Of a DNA stretch of 64,000 bases, positions 1 to 8,937 are shown one piece after another. The stretch is from RFTU01 sp046094505 (lineage in GTDB: Bacteria > Pseudomonadota > Gammaproteobacteria > Burkholderiales > Burkholderiaceae_C): positions 8,729-72,728 of the forward strand of contig JBJTHN010000065.1 in assembly GCA_046094505.1 (NCBI GenBank). The letters run 5' to 3'. Below the pieces are notes generated by a model, which saw only the letters and a program-made list of their open reading frames with translations, made no database searches and had not been told where the DNA came from. Position 1 is the first letter of the stretch. The number at the start of each line of letters is the position of its first letter. The translations under genes were made by a program, and so were the position numbers.

Positions 1-60
1 GTCTAGAATTGAAGGCTGTTCCGAGGCCATCCTCATGCTGTTCGGAGCAAGGATTCCAGT

Positions 61-145
61 GCCGTCGTGGTGAAATTGGTAGACACGCTATCTTGAGGGG
101 GTAGTGGCGAAAGCTGTGCGAGTTCGAGTCTCGCCGACGGCACCA
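61..145 (+). tRNA. tRNA-Leu (anticodon GAG)
   Basis: The acceptor arms GCCGTCG and CGACGGC pair, followed by discriminator A and an encoded CCA at 143-145. The anticodon stem CTATC/GGTAG encloses the loop TTGAGGG, giving anticodon GAG, which reads CUC/CUU leucine codons. A long variable arm (class II) and a T-arm with GTTCGAGTC are visible. Its place directly before nuoA matches the tRNA-Leu/nuo arrangement known in Burkholderiales. Bases 1-60 carry no gene that I can recognise. Confidence 0.97.
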
Positions 146-180
146 ATAACAAGAAGACGAAAGTCGAGTCGAGTCAAAGT

Positions 181-206
181 CGGCGTGACCCCGGAGGGTG
201 ACGCCG
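181..206 (+). other. Hairpin between tRNA-Leu and nuoA
   Basis: CGGCGT and ACGCCG flank an inner ACCC/GGGT pair with a CGGA tetraloop, so the 26 bases fold into one nearly continuous hairpin with a single G.G mismatch. No T-run follows. It may be a tRNA 3' processing or leader structure; its function is unknown. Confidence 0.5.
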
Positions 207-244
207 AGCGCCCAGTGCAGCAGAGCTGCCAATCGGGACAGGCG

Positions 245-286
245 GGCGCGCTGAGGGAATCGGGGGATTCTCTACGCGCCTTTTTT
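245..286 (+). terminator. Rho-independent terminator-like hairpin upstream of nuoA
   Basis: GGCGCG (245-250) pairs with CGCGCC (275-280), with further pairing inside (GAATC/GATTC), and six T follow at 281-286. It probably ends the tRNA-Leu transcript. It lies only 41 bases before the nuoA start, so it could also attenuate readthrough into nuo. Confidence 0.7.
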
Positions 287-327
287 GCGTCCGGCCAGTG
301 CCGGGCGGACTGAAGTCGGTTGTAAAC

Positions 328-687
328 ATGAACCTGCAAGAGTACCTGCCCATCATCCTGTTCATCCTGGTGGGCACGGCCATCGGCATCGCGCCCCAGG
401 TCATCGGTTTCATCATGGGCCCCAACCGCCCAGATGCAGCCAAAAACTCCCCCTACGAGTGCGGCTTCGAGGCCTTCGAAGACGCCCGCATGCAGTTCGA
501 TGTGCGCTACTACCTGGTCGCCATCCTCTTCATCCTGTTCGATCTCGAAATCGCCTTCCTGTTTCCCTGGGCGGTTTCGCTGCGTGACATCGGTCCCACG
601 GGTTTCTGGGCGGTGATGGTCTTCCTCGGCATCCTGGTGGTCGGCCTGGTGTACGAATGGAAGAAGGGCGCGCTGGATTGGGAGTGA
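328..687 (+). CDS. nuoA: NADH-quinone oxidoreductase subunit A
   Basis: Small membrane subunit of complex I (119 aa), part of the arm that couples quinone reduction to proton pumping. Three hydrophobic helices are visible near residues 7-29, 60-84 and 88-109. The conserved stretch NSPYECGFEAFEDAR and a DLEIAFLFPW helix identify the family. The ATG at 328 (MNLQEYLP) fits family length; an in-frame GTG at 298 would add ten unlikely residues. No clear Shine-Dalgarno precedes it. It is the first gene of the nuoA-N operon, and nuoB begins three bases after its stop. Confidence 0.97.
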   Translation: MNLQEYLPIILFILVGTAIGIAPQVIGFIMGPNRPDAAKNSPYECGFEAFEDARMQFDVRYYLVAILFILFDLEIAFLFPWAVSLRDIGPTGFWAVMVFLGILVVGLVYEWKKGALDWE

Positions 688-690
688 AGC

Positions 691-1167
691 ATGGGCATTG
701 AAGGCGTACTCAAGGAAGGCTTCGTCACCACCTCGGTGGACAAGCTGGTCAACTGGTCCAAGACCGGTTCGTTGTGGCCGATGACCTTTGGTCTGGCCTG
801 CTGTGCGGTGGAGATGATGCACGCGGGTGCATCCCGCTACGACATCGACCGTTTCGGCATGCTGTTCCGGCCCTCGCCGCGGCAGTCTGACTTGATGATC
901 GTGGCCGGCACCCTTTGCAACAAGATGGCGCCCGCACTTCGCAAGGTCTACGACCAGATGGCCGAGCCCCGCTGGGTGCTGTCCATGGGTTCATGCGCCA
1001 ACGGCGGTGGCTATTACCACTACAGCTATTCGGTGGTGCGCGGTTGCGACCGCATCGTGCCCGTGGATGTCTATGTTCCGGGCTGCCCACCCACGGCCGA
1101 GGCGCTGCTCTACGGCATCCTGCAGCTGCAGTCCAAGATCCGCCGCGAGAACACCATCGCCCGCTGA
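691..1167 (+). CDS. nuoB: NADH-quinone oxidoreductase subunit B
   Basis: Peripheral-arm subunit (158 aa) holding the terminal 4Fe-4S cluster N2, which passes electrons to ubiquinone. The cluster ligands are visible: the tandem Cys37-Cys38 in GLACCAVEMM, Cys102 in MGSCANGGG and Cys132 in VPGCPPTAEALL. Length and order are typical. The 75-base gap to nuoC is the largest gap among the first subunit genes and shows no terminator. Confidence 0.98.
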   Translation: MGIEGVLKEGFVTTSVDKLVNWSKTGSLWPMTFGLACCAVEMMHAGASRYDIDRFGMLFRPSPRQSDLMIVAGTLCNKMAPALRKVYDQMAEPRWVLSMGSCANGGGYYHYSYSVVRGCDRIVPVDVYVPGCPPTAEALLYGILQLQSKIRRENTIAR

Positions 1168-1242
1168 GGCGCACGGTTCACAAGGCCTCACCCACCACCG
1201 CGCAGTACCCCGACCGGCAGCCGCACCCCTCCGAGGAAGCCC

Positions 1243-1842
1243 ATGTCAGAAAAACTTCAACGCCTGCAAGCCGCGCTTCAAGCCGCGCTGGGCGACCGCG
1301 TCCAATCGATGGAGTGCCGACTGGGTGAGGTGACCCTCACCGTGCGTGCAGCCGACTACCCGGCGGTGTGCCAGCAGCTGCGCGACGACCCTGGCTTGGG
1401 GTTTGAGCAGCTCATGGACCTGTGTGGTGTCGACTACAGCGGGTACAAGGACGGGGCCTACGAAGGGCCGCGCTTTGCGGTGGTGCTGCACCTGTTGTCG
1501 GTGGCGTACAACTGGCGGCTGCGGCTGCGGACCTTCTGCGCGGACGACGATCAACCCCTGGTGGCCAGTGTCAACGATATCTGGAACGCCGCGAACTGGT
1601 TCGAGCGAGAGGCCTTCGACCTCTACGGCATCCTCTTCGAGGGTCACCAAGATCTGCGGCGCTTGCTCACCGACTACGGCTTTATCGGTCACCCCTTCCG
1701 CAAGGATTTCCCGGTCACCGGACATGTGGAGATGCGGTACGACGCGCAACAGAAGCGGGTGATTTACCAACCCGTGACCATCGAAGCGCGAGAGATCACG
1801 CCCCGCATCATCCGCGAAGAACCCTACGGCGGCCTGCACTGA
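1243..1842 (+). CDS. nuoC: NADH-quinone oxidoreductase subunit C
   Basis: Peripheral-arm 30 kDa subunit (199 aa) that forms the connecting module with NuoD. The family signature ERExFDLYGIxFEGHxDLRR and the following LTDYGFIGHPFRKDFP block lie near residues 125-160. It is a separate gene here, unlike the nuoCD fusion of Escherichia coli. A GAGGAAG ribosome site precedes the ATG. Confidence 0.98.
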   Translation: MSEKLQRLQAALQAALGDRVQSMECRLGEVTLTVRAADYPAVCQQLRDDPGLGFEQLMDLCGVDYSGYKDGAYEGPRFAVVLHLLSVAYNWRLRLRTFCADDDQPLVASVNDIWNAANWFEREAFDLYGILFEGHQDLRRLLTDYGFIGHPFRKDFPVTGHVEMRYDAQQKRVIYQPVTIEAREITPRIIREEPYGGLH

Positions 1843-1864
1843 GCGGCTGGCCCACGAGACGAAC

Positions 1865-3118
1865 ATGGCGGACATCAAGAACTACACCCTGAATTTCGGC
1901 CCTCAGCACCCCGCTGCGCACGGCGTGTTGCGCCTGGTGCTGGAGCTCGACGGCGAGGTCATCCAGCGTGCCGACCCGCACATTGGCCTGCTGCACCGTG
2001 CCACCGAGAAGCTGGCCGAGTCCAAGACCTACATCCAGTCCTTGCCTTATATGGACCGGCTGGACTATGTGTCCATGATGTGCAACGAGCACGCCTACTG
2101 CCTGGCCATCGAAAGGCTGTTGGGTATCGAGGTGCCCGAACGTGCGCAGTACATCCGGGTGATGTACAGCGAGATCACACGGCTGCTCAACCACCTGCTG
2201 TGGCTGGGCTGTCACGGGATGGACTGCGGCGCGATGAACATGCTCATCTACTGCTTCCGCGAGCGTGAAGACCTGTTTGACATGTATGAAGCGGTTTCGG
2301 GTGCGCGCATGCACGCCGCCTACTTCCGCCCGGGCGGTGTGTACCGCGACCTGCCCGACCGCATGCCGCAGTACCAGGGCAGCAAGATTCGAAACGCCAA
2401 GGCGATTGCCCAGCTCAACGAGAACCGGCAGGGCTCGCTGCTGGATTTCATTGAAGACTTCACGCGCCGCTTCCCGGCTCTGGTCAACGAGTACGAAACC
2501 CTGCTGACCGACAACCGCATCTGGAAGCAGCGCACCGTGGGCATTGCCGTGGTCACCCCAGAGCGCGCGCTGAACCTGGGCTTCTCCGGTGCCATGTTGC
2601 GCGGTTCGGGCATCGCCTGGGACCTGCGCAAGAAGCAGCCCTACGATGTTTACGACCGCATGGACTTCGACATCCCGGTGGGCGTCAATGGCGACACCTA
2701 CGACCGTTACTTGGTGCGTGTCGAAGAAATGCGCCAGAGCAACCGCATCATCCAGCAGTGCGTGCAGTGGCTGCGCGCAAACCCGGGCCCTGTGATCACC
2801 GACAATCACAAGGTGGCGCCGCCCGACCGGGTGGGCATGAAGTCCAACATGGAGGAGTTGATCCACCACTTCAAGCTGTTCACCGAGGGCTTCCATGTGC
2901 CCGAAGGCCAGTCTTATGCGGCGGTGGAACACCCCAAGGGCGAGTTCGGTATCTACCTGGTCAGCGACGGCGCGAACAAGCCGTGGCGCCTGAAGATCCG
3001 CGCGCCGGGCTTTGCCCACTTGGCGGCGCTGGACGAGTTGACGCGCGGTCACATGATCGCCGACGCCGTGGCGGTGATCGGCACCATGGACGTCGTGTTT
3101 GGCGAGATCGATCGATGA
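1865..3118 (+). CDS. nuoD: NADH-quinone oxidoreductase subunit D
   Basis: 49 kDa subunit of complex I (417 aa), related to the large subunit of NiFe hydrogenases; with NuoB it forms the quinone-binding cavity. The N-terminal FGPQHPAAHG motif carries the conserved quinone-site histidine, and the YMDRLDYVSMM segment carries the conserved tyrosine. The stop codon overlaps the nuoE start (ATGA), suggesting translational coupling. Confidence 0.98.
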   Translation: MADIKNYTLNFGPQHPAAHGVLRLVLELDGEVIQRADPHIGLLHRATEKLAESKTYIQSLPYMDRLDYVSMMCNEHAYCLAIERLLGIEVPERAQYIRVMYSEITRLLNHLLWLGCHGMDCGAMNMLIYCFREREDLFDMYEAVSGARMHAAYFRPGGVYRDLPDRMPQYQGSKIRNAKAIAQLNENRQGSLLDFIEDFTRRFPALVNEYETLLTDNRIWKQRTVGIAVVTPERALNLGFSGAMLRGSGIAWDLRKKQPYDVYDRMDFDIPVGVNGDTYDRYLVRVEEMRQSNRIIQQCVQWLRANPGPVITDNHKVAPPDRVGMKSNMEELIHHFKLFTEGFHVPEGQSYAAVEHPKGEFGIYLVSDGANKPWRLKIRAPGFAHLAALDELTRGHMIADAVAVIGTMDVVFGEIDR

Positions 3119-3645
3119 GCGGCCACACCATGAGCAACCCTGTGTCCGATAACCCCAGCTATACCCTGAGTGACGCCACCCGCGCGCGCTTTGACCGCGA
3201 GGTGGCCAAGTACCCGGCCGACCAGCGGCAATCGGCCGTGATGGCCTGCTTGTCCATCGTGCAGCAGGAAGAGGGCTGGGTGAGCGCGGCTGCTGAGAAG
3301 GCCGTGGCCACCTACCTGGGCATGCCCCCGATTGCGGTGGCCGAGATGACCACGTTCTACAACATGTACAACCAGAAACCCGCTGGGAAGTACAAGCTCA
3401 ACGTGTGCACCAACCTCCCGTGCCAGCTGCGAGACGGCCAGAAGGCGCTGGAGCACCTGTGCAACCGCTTGGGCGTGGCCGAGGGCGGCACCACGGTCGA
3501 TGGGCTGTTTACAGTGCAGAAGACCGAGTGCCTGGGTGCTTGCGCCGATGCGCCGGTGATGCTGGTCAACGACCGGCAGATGGTGAGCTTCATGAGCCAT
3601 GACCGGCTCGATGAGCTGGTGCAACAGCTGAAGAACGAGGCTTGA
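3115..3645 (+). CDS. nuoE: NADH-quinone oxidoreductase subunit E
   Basis: 24 kDa-type subunit (176 aa) carrying the 2Fe-2S cluster N1a beside the FMN site. The four-cysteine pattern is visible as CTNLPC followed by CLGACADAPVM. I chose the ATG at 3115 because it overlaps the nuoD stop; an ATG at 3130 (MSNPVSD) would give 171 aa and cannot be excluded. nuoF starts five bases after the stop. Confidence 0.95.
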   Translation: MSGHTMSNPVSDNPSYTLSDATRARFDREVAKYPADQRQSAVMACLSIVQQEEGWVSAAAEKAVATYLGMPPIAVAEMTTFYNMYNQKPAGKYKLNVCTNLPCQLRDGQKALEHLCNRLGVAEGGTTVDGLFTVQKTECLGACADAPVMLVNDRQMVSFMSHDRLDELVQQLKNEA

Positions 3646-3650
3646 GCAGC

Positions 3651-5000
3651 ATGGACCACACACTTGACCTTTCCCGTTTCCAGGCCAAGGGCACGGAGAC
3701 CTGTTTCCACGGCAAACACATCAACCCGCAGATCTATGCGGGGCTCAACGGTGGCAACTGGAGTCTGAAGGACTACGAGGCGCGCGGTGGCTATGCCGCG
3801 CTGCGCAAGATTTTAGGCAAGGACGGCGGTGAGGGCATGACGCCCGACGCCGTGATCGCCGACGTCAAGCTCTCGTCCCTGCGCGGCCGTGGGGGCGCAG
3901 GCTTTCCGACCGGCTTGAAGTGGAGCTTCATGCCGCGGCAGTTTCCGGGTCAGAAGTACCTGGTCTGCAACTCCGACGAGGGTGAGCCGGGCACCTGCAA
4001 GGACCGAGACATTCTCAGGTACAACCCCCACGCCGTGATCGAGGGGATGGCCATCGCGGCCTATGCCACGGGCATCACGGTGGGCTACAACTACATCCAC
4101 GGCGAGATCTTCGAGGTGTATGAGCGCTTCGAAGCCGCCTTGGAAGAGGCCCGTGCTGCGGGCTACCTGGGCCCGAACATCATGGGCTCGGGCTTCAGCT
4201 TCCAGCTGCATGGCCACCACGGTTTTGGTGCCTACATCTGCGGCGAAGAGACCGCGCTGTTGGAGTCGCTCGAAGGCAAGAAGGGGCAGCCCCGCTTCAA
4301 GCCTCCGTTTCCGGCCAGCTATGGTCTTTATGGCAAGCCCACCACCATCAACAACACCGAAACCTTTGCCGCGGTGCCCTGGATCATCCGTAACGGCGGT
4401 CAGGCCTACCTGGACGTGGGCAAGCCCAACAACGGAGGCACCAAGATCTTCTCGGTGGTGGGGGATGTGAACGCGCCGGGCAACTTCGAGATTCCGATGG
4501 GCACGCCGTTTTCCAAGCTGCTGGAGTTGGCCGGCGGTGTGAAGGGTGGGGCGCTCAAGGCCGTCATTCCCGGTGGCTCGTCGGCCCCGGTGCTGCCCGC
4601 CAACATCATGATGGGCATCACGATGGACTATGACGCCATCGCCAAGGCCGGCTCGATGCTGGGCTCGGGTGCGGTGATCGTGATGAACGACACGCGCTGC
4701 ATGGTCAAGAGCCTCCTGCGCCTGTCGTACTTCTACCAGCATGAGAGCTGTGGCCAGTGCACCCCCTGCCGTGAGGGCACGGGGTGGTTGTGGCGCATGG
4801 TGGACCGCATTGAGAAGGGGCAGGGCCGCATGGAAGACCTGGAGCTCTTGAACTCGGTGGCCGACAACATCCAGGGCCGCACCATCTGCGCGCTCGGCGA
4901 TGCGGCGGCCATGCCGGTGCGCGCCATGATCAAGCATTTCCGTGATGAGTTCGTTCATCACATCGAACACAAGACCTGCGTGGTACCGGCCTATGTCTGA
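3651..5000 (+). CDS. nuoF: NADH-quinone oxidoreductase subunit F
   Basis: NADH-binding flavoprotein (449 aa) that oxidises NADH through FMN and passes electrons to 4Fe-4S cluster N3. The glycine-rich RGRGGAGFPTGLKW site, CNSDEGEPGTCKDRD, the CGEETALLESLEG segment and the C-terminal cluster motif SCGQCTPCREGTGW are present. I prefer the ATG at 3651 (MDHTLDLSRF) over a TTG nine bases upstream. The 3' end overlaps nuoG by eight bases. Confidence 0.97.
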   Translation: MDHTLDLSRFQAKGTETCFHGKHINPQIYAGLNGGNWSLKDYEARGGYAALRKILGKDGGEGMTPDAVIADVKLSSLRGRGGAGFPTGLKWSFMPRQFPGQKYLVCNSDEGEPGTCKDRDILRYNPHAVIEGMAIAAYATGITVGYNYIHGEIFEVYERFEAALEEARAAGYLGPNIMGSGFSFQLHGHHGFGAYICGEETALLESLEGKKGQPRFKPPFPASYGLYGKPTTINNTETFAAVPWIIRNGGQAYLDVGKPNNGGTKIFSVVGDVNAPGNFEIPMGTPFSKLLELAGGVKGGALKAVIPGGSSAPVLPANIMMGITMDYDAIAKAGSMLGSGAVIVMNDTRCMVKSLLRLSYFYQHESCGQCTPCREGTGWLWRMVDRIEKGQGRMEDLELLNSVADNIQGRTICALGDAAAMPVRAMIKHFRDEFVHHIEHKTCVVPAYV

Positions 5001-7341
5001 CCCCGTGAAGAACCTGGTGGAGATTGAGCTCGACGGCCGCAAGGTCGAGGTTGAGCCTGGCAGCATGGTCATGCACGCCGCGGAAGCGGCGGGCGTGTTC
5101 GTGCCTCACTTCTGCTACCACAAGAAGCTCAGCATTGCGGCCAATTGCCGCATGTGTCTGGTGGAGGTTGAAAAGGCACCCAAGCCGATGCCCGCATGCG
5201 CCACGCCGGTTACGCCAGGCATGGTGGTGCGCACCCAAAGCGAAAAGGCCAAGAAGGCCCAGCAGTCGGTGATGGAGTTCCTCCTGATCAACCACCCGCT
5301 GGACTGCCCGATCTGCGACCAAGGCGGGGAGTGCCAGCTGCAGGACCTGGCCGTGGGCTATGGCGGCAGCGCGTCCCGCTACACCGAGGAAAAGCGGGTG
5401 GTGTTCCACAAGAATGTGGGCCCGCTGATCTCCATGGAGGAGATGAGCCGCTGCATCCACTGCACACGCTGCGTACGCTTCGGTCAGGAAGTGGCCGGCG
5501 TGATGGAGCTGGGCATGCTGCACCGCGGAGAGCACTCCGAGATCACCACCTTTGTCGGCAACACGGTCGACTCTGAGTTGTCGGGCAACATGATCGACAT
5601 CTGCCCCGTGGGAGCGCTGACCAGCAAGCCCTTCCGCTACAGCGCCCGTACCTGGGAACTGTCGCGGCGCAAGAGCGTCAGTCCGCACGACAGCACGGGC
5701 GCCAACCTGGTGGTGCAGGTCAAGTCAGACCAGGTCATGCGCGTCGTGCCCTTGGAGAACGAGGCCGTGAATGAGTGCTGGATTGCAGACCGCGACCGGT
5801 TCTCGTACGAAGCCCTGAACAGCGATGCCCGTCTAACCGAGCCCATGATCAAGCAGGGTGGCCAGTGGCAGGCCGTCAGCTGGCAGCAGGCGCTGGACTA
5901 CGTGGCCGATGGCCTCAAGCGCATCCAAGCCGAGTTCGGGTCCTCGGGCATCGGCGCGCTGGGCTCGCCCCACGCCACGGTGGAGGAGCTTCACCTACTG
6001 GCCAAATTGGTCCGCGGCCTGGGCAGCCAGAACATCGACCATCGACTGCGGCAAAGCGACTTCCAGCTGCAGGAGGGCGGCGTGCGCTGGTTGGGCATGC
6101 CCATCGCCGACCTGTCCTCGCTGGACCGCGCTCTGGTCGTGGGCAGCTTCCTGCGCAAAGACCACCCACTGTTTGCGCAGCGGCTGCGCCAAGCCGCGCG
6201 CCGCGGTGCACAGATTTCCCGCCTGGGGTCCTCAGGTGAAGACTGGCTCATGCCGGTCCGCCAGACCATCACCACCGCGCCTTCCGATTGGGTGAATGCC
6301 TTGGCGGCGGTGGCCACGGCGGCGGCGCAGGCCAAGGGCGTGGCCGCACCGGTCGCCGGCATTGAAGCCACGGCGCAGGCCACAGCGGTGGCGCAGTCGC
6401 TGATGAGTGGTCAGCGTTCGGCGCTGCTGTTGGGTCTGGCGGCCGAGCAGCATCCGCATGCCACGGCCTTGCTGCAGCTGGCCAATTTCGTGGCCCAGCA
6501 CACCGGTGCCCGCGTCGGCTTCCTGGGTGCAGCGGCCAACAGCGTGGGGGCCCAGTTGGTGGGCGCGCAGCCCGGCCCGGGTGGCCTGAACGCGGCCCAA
6601 ATGCTGTCCCATCCCATGAAGGCACTGTTGCTGTTCAACGTTGAGCCCGAACTCGACGCCGCCAATGGCGCTGCAGCCAAGGCGGCGCTACAGGGCTCTG
6701 GCCTGGTGGTGGCCTTCACACCCTTCCGCGATGCGAAGGTTGAGAACGCCGATGTGTTGCTGCCGATCGCACCCTTCGCCGAAACCGCCGGCGCCTTCAT
6801 CAACGCTGAGGCCCGCTTGCAGGCCTTCCAGGGGGTGGTGAAGCCGCGGGGCCAAACCCGCCCGGGCTGGAAGGTGCTGCGCGTGCTGGGCAACCTGCTG
6901 GGTCTGCAGGGCTTTGAGCAGGAAACCGTGGAGGAGGTGCGCGCCCAGGCTTTGGGCGACCTGTCCAACCTGGCTGCCCGTCTGTCCAATGCCTGCACGG
7001 GCCTGCCTCAGGCCATGCCTGCAACAACGGGCCTTCAGCGCCTGAGCCCGGTACCCATTTACAGCAGCGATTCGCTGGTTCGCCGTGCTGCGAGCCTGCA
7101 GGCCACCACCGACGCCAAGGCACCGGTGGCAGGCCTGCCCACGGGCATTTGGCAAAGCCTAGGCCTGGCGGCGGGCGACCGCGTGCGTGTGGCACAGGGC
7201 GCTGCGGCGGTGGAACTGCCCGCGCGCCATGACGACAGCCTGGCCGAGGGCACGGTGCGTGTGCCGGCTGGCCACCCTGACACCGCGGCCTTGGGCTCGA
7301 TGTTCGGTGTGCTCACGGTTGAGAAAGCCTACGGGGCCTGA
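4993..7341 (+). CDS. nuoG: NADH-quinone oxidoreductase subunit G
   Basis: Large iron-sulfur subunit (782 aa) of the NADH-oxidising arm. The N-terminal ferredoxin-like domain shows the 2Fe-2S cysteines (CYHKKLSIAANCRMC) and then the HPLDCPICDQGGECQLQD and CIHCTRCVRF 4Fe-4S ligands. The rest resembles a degenerate molybdopterin oxidoreductase domain. The extra four-cysteine N7 cluster found in E. coli NuoG is absent: the corresponding segment reads SVSPHDSTGAN. The ATG at 4993 sits within the end of nuoF. Confidence 0.97.
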   Translation: MSDPVKNLVEIELDGRKVEVEPGSMVMHAAEAAGVFVPHFCYHKKLSIAANCRMCLVEVEKAPKPMPACATPVTPGMVVRTQSEKAKKAQQSVMEFLLINHPLDCPICDQGGECQLQDLAVGYGGSASRYTEEKRVVFHKNVGPLISMEEMSRCIHCTRCVRFGQEVAGVMELGMLHRGEHSEITTFVGNTVDSELSGNMIDICPVGALTSKPFRYSARTWELSRRKSVSPHDSTGANLVVQVKSDQVMRVVPLENEAVNECWIADRDRFSYEALNSDARLTEPMIKQGGQWQAVSWQQALDYVADGLKRIQAEFGSSGIGALGSPHATVEELHLLAKLVRGLGSQNIDHRLRQSDFQLQEGGVRWLGMPIADLSSLDRALVVGSFLRKDHPLFAQRLRQAARRGAQISRLGSSGEDWLMPVRQTITTAPSDWVNALAAVATAAAQAKGVAAPVAGIEATAQATAVAQSLMSGQRSALLLGLAAEQHPHATALLQLANFVAQHTGARVGFLGAAANSVGAQLVGAQPGPGGLNAAQMLSHPMKALLLFNVEPELDAANGAAAKAALQGSGLVVAFTPFRDAKVENADVLLPIAPFAETAGAFINAEARLQAFQGVVKPRGQTRPGWKVLRVLGNLLGLQGFEQETVEEVRAQALGDLSNLAARLSNACTGLPQAMPATTGLQRLSPVPIYSSDSLVRRAASLQATTDAKAPVAGLPTGIWQSLGLAAGDRVRVAQGAAAVELPARHDDSLAEGTVRVPAGHPDTAALGSMFGVLTVEKAYGA

Positions 7342-7343
7342 CG

Positions 7344-8411
7344 ATGTTTGAGAACCTTCATCATCTGGGCAACACCACCCTCGGCCCCACGCTGTGGTTG
7401 GTGGTGTGGAGCCTGATCAAGATCATCGCTGTGGTGCTGCCCTTGATGGGCTGCGTGGCCTATCTGACGCTGTGGGAGCGCAAGGCCATTGGCTGGACGC
7501 AGGTGCGCCCGGGCCCCAACCGTGTGGGTCCGTGGGGCCTTCTCACGCCTATTGCGGACGCGGTCAAGCTGGTCTTCAAGGAAATCATCCGCCCCACCGC
7601 CGCCAACAAGGGTCTGTTCTTCTTGGGCCCTGTGATGACCATCATGCCGGCCTTGGCGGCCTGGGCTGTGGTGCCCTTCGGCCCAGACGTGGCTTTGGCC
7701 AATGTCAATGCCGGCTTGCTGTACCTCATGGCCATCACCTCCTTGGAGGTTTACGGCGTGATCATCGCCGGGTGGGCGTCCAACTCCAAGTACGCCTTCC
7801 TGGGCGCTTTGCGTGCGTCGGCCCAGATGGTGAGCTACGAGATCGCCATGGGCTTTGCCCTGGTGATCGTGCTGATGGTCTCGGGCACGATGAACATGAG
7901 CGGCATCGTGCAGCAGCAGGGCGACGGCTACTTCGCCGACATGGGCCTGAACTTCCTGTCCTGGAACTGGCTGCCGCTGCTGCCGGTGTTCATCGTCTAC
8001 TTCATCTCGGGCTTGGCAGAAACCAACCGCCATCCGTTCGATGTGGTGGAAGGCGAGTCGGAAATTGTGGCCGGACACATGATCGAGTACTCGGGCATGT
8101 CCTTCGCCATGTTCTTCTTGGCTGAGTACGCCAACATGATCCTGGTGTCCACGCTGTGCGTCATCATGTTTCTGGGCGGCTGGCTGCCGCCCATCGACAG
8201 CGCCTTGTTCAATTGGATCCCGGGTTGGATCTGGCTGGCCATCAAGGTCTTCGTCGTGGTCACCATGTTCCTATGGGTACGCGCCACCTTCCCGCGCTAC
8301 CGCTACGACCAGATCATGCGTCTGGGTTGGAAGATCTTCATCCCCGTCACCCTGGTGTGGCTCATCGTGGTGGGACTGTGGATGCAGACGCCCTTGAACA
8401 TCTGGAAGTGA
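7344..8411 (+). CDS. nuoH: NADH-quinone oxidoreductase subunit H
   Basis: Membrane subunit (355 aa, about eight helices) that joins the membrane arm to the quinone cavity. Family motifs are clear: ERKAIGWTQVRPGPNRVGPWG on the first cytoplasmic loop and AETNRHPFDVVEGESEIVAG near residue 220-240, which carries conserved acidic residues of the proton path. It starts three bases after nuoG. Confidence 0.98.
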   Translation: MFENLHHLGNTTLGPTLWLVVWSLIKIIAVVLPLMGCVAYLTLWERKAIGWTQVRPGPNRVGPWGLLTPIADAVKLVFKEIIRPTAANKGLFFLGPVMTIMPALAAWAVVPFGPDVALANVNAGLLYLMAITSLEVYGVIIAGWASNSKYAFLGALRASAQMVSYEIAMGFALVIVLMVSGTMNMSGIVQQQGDGYFADMGLNFLSWNWLPLLPVFIVYFISGLAETNRHPFDVVEGESEIVAGHMIEYSGMSFAMFFLAEYANMILVSTLCVIMFLGGWLPPIDSALFNWIPGWIWLAIKVFVVVTMFLWVRATFPRYRYDQIMRLGWKIFIPVTLVWLIVVGLWMQTPLNIWK

Positions 8412-8424
8412 AAGAGAACGCCTG

Positions 8425-8913
8425 ATGTCTGCCGTCAAGGATTTTGTTCAGAGCTTCATGCTCCTGGAGCTCCTCAAGGGGCTCAAGGTCACCGGACGCC
8501 ATTTCTTCAAGCGCAAGGTCACCGTGCAGTTCCCCGAGGAGAAGACGCCGCTGTCGCCGCGCTTTCGGGGCCTGCATGCCCTCAGGCGCTACGAGAACGG
8601 CGAAGAGCGCTGCATCGCCTGCAAGCTGTGTGAGGCGGTGTGCCCAGCCATGGCCATCACCATCGAGAGCGATGTGCGAGAAGACGGTTCACGCCGTACC
8701 AAGCGCTACGACATCGACCTCACCAAGTGCATCTTCTGCGGCTTCTGCGAGGAGAGCTGTCCGGTGGATTCGATCGTCGAAACCCACATCTTCGAATACC
8801 ACGGCGAAAAGCGTGGCGACCTGTACTTCACCAAGGACATGCTCCTGGCGGTCGGGGATCGCTACGAGAAGGAAATCGCTGCGAACAAGGAGGCCGACGC
8901 GAAGTACCGCTGA
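8425..8913 (+). CDS. nuoI: NADH-quinone oxidoreductase subunit I
   Basis: Ferredoxin-like subunit (162 aa) with two 4Fe-4S clusters (N6a, N6b) relaying electrons toward NuoB. Both CxxCxxCxxxCP motifs are visible, CIACKLCEAVCP and CIFCGFCEESCP, near residues 54-65 and 93-104. An N-terminal amphipathic segment likely contacts the membrane arm. Confidence 0.98.
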   Translation: MSAVKDFVQSFMLLELLKGLKVTGRHFFKRKVTVQFPEEKTPLSPRFRGLHALRRYENGEERCIACKLCEAVCPAMAITIESDVREDGSRRTKRYDIDLTKCIFCGFCEESCPVDSIVETHIFEYHGEKRGDLYFTKDMLLAVGDRYEKEIAANKEADAKYR

Positions 8914-8937
8914 TGCGGAGACCTTGCCATCTGAATC

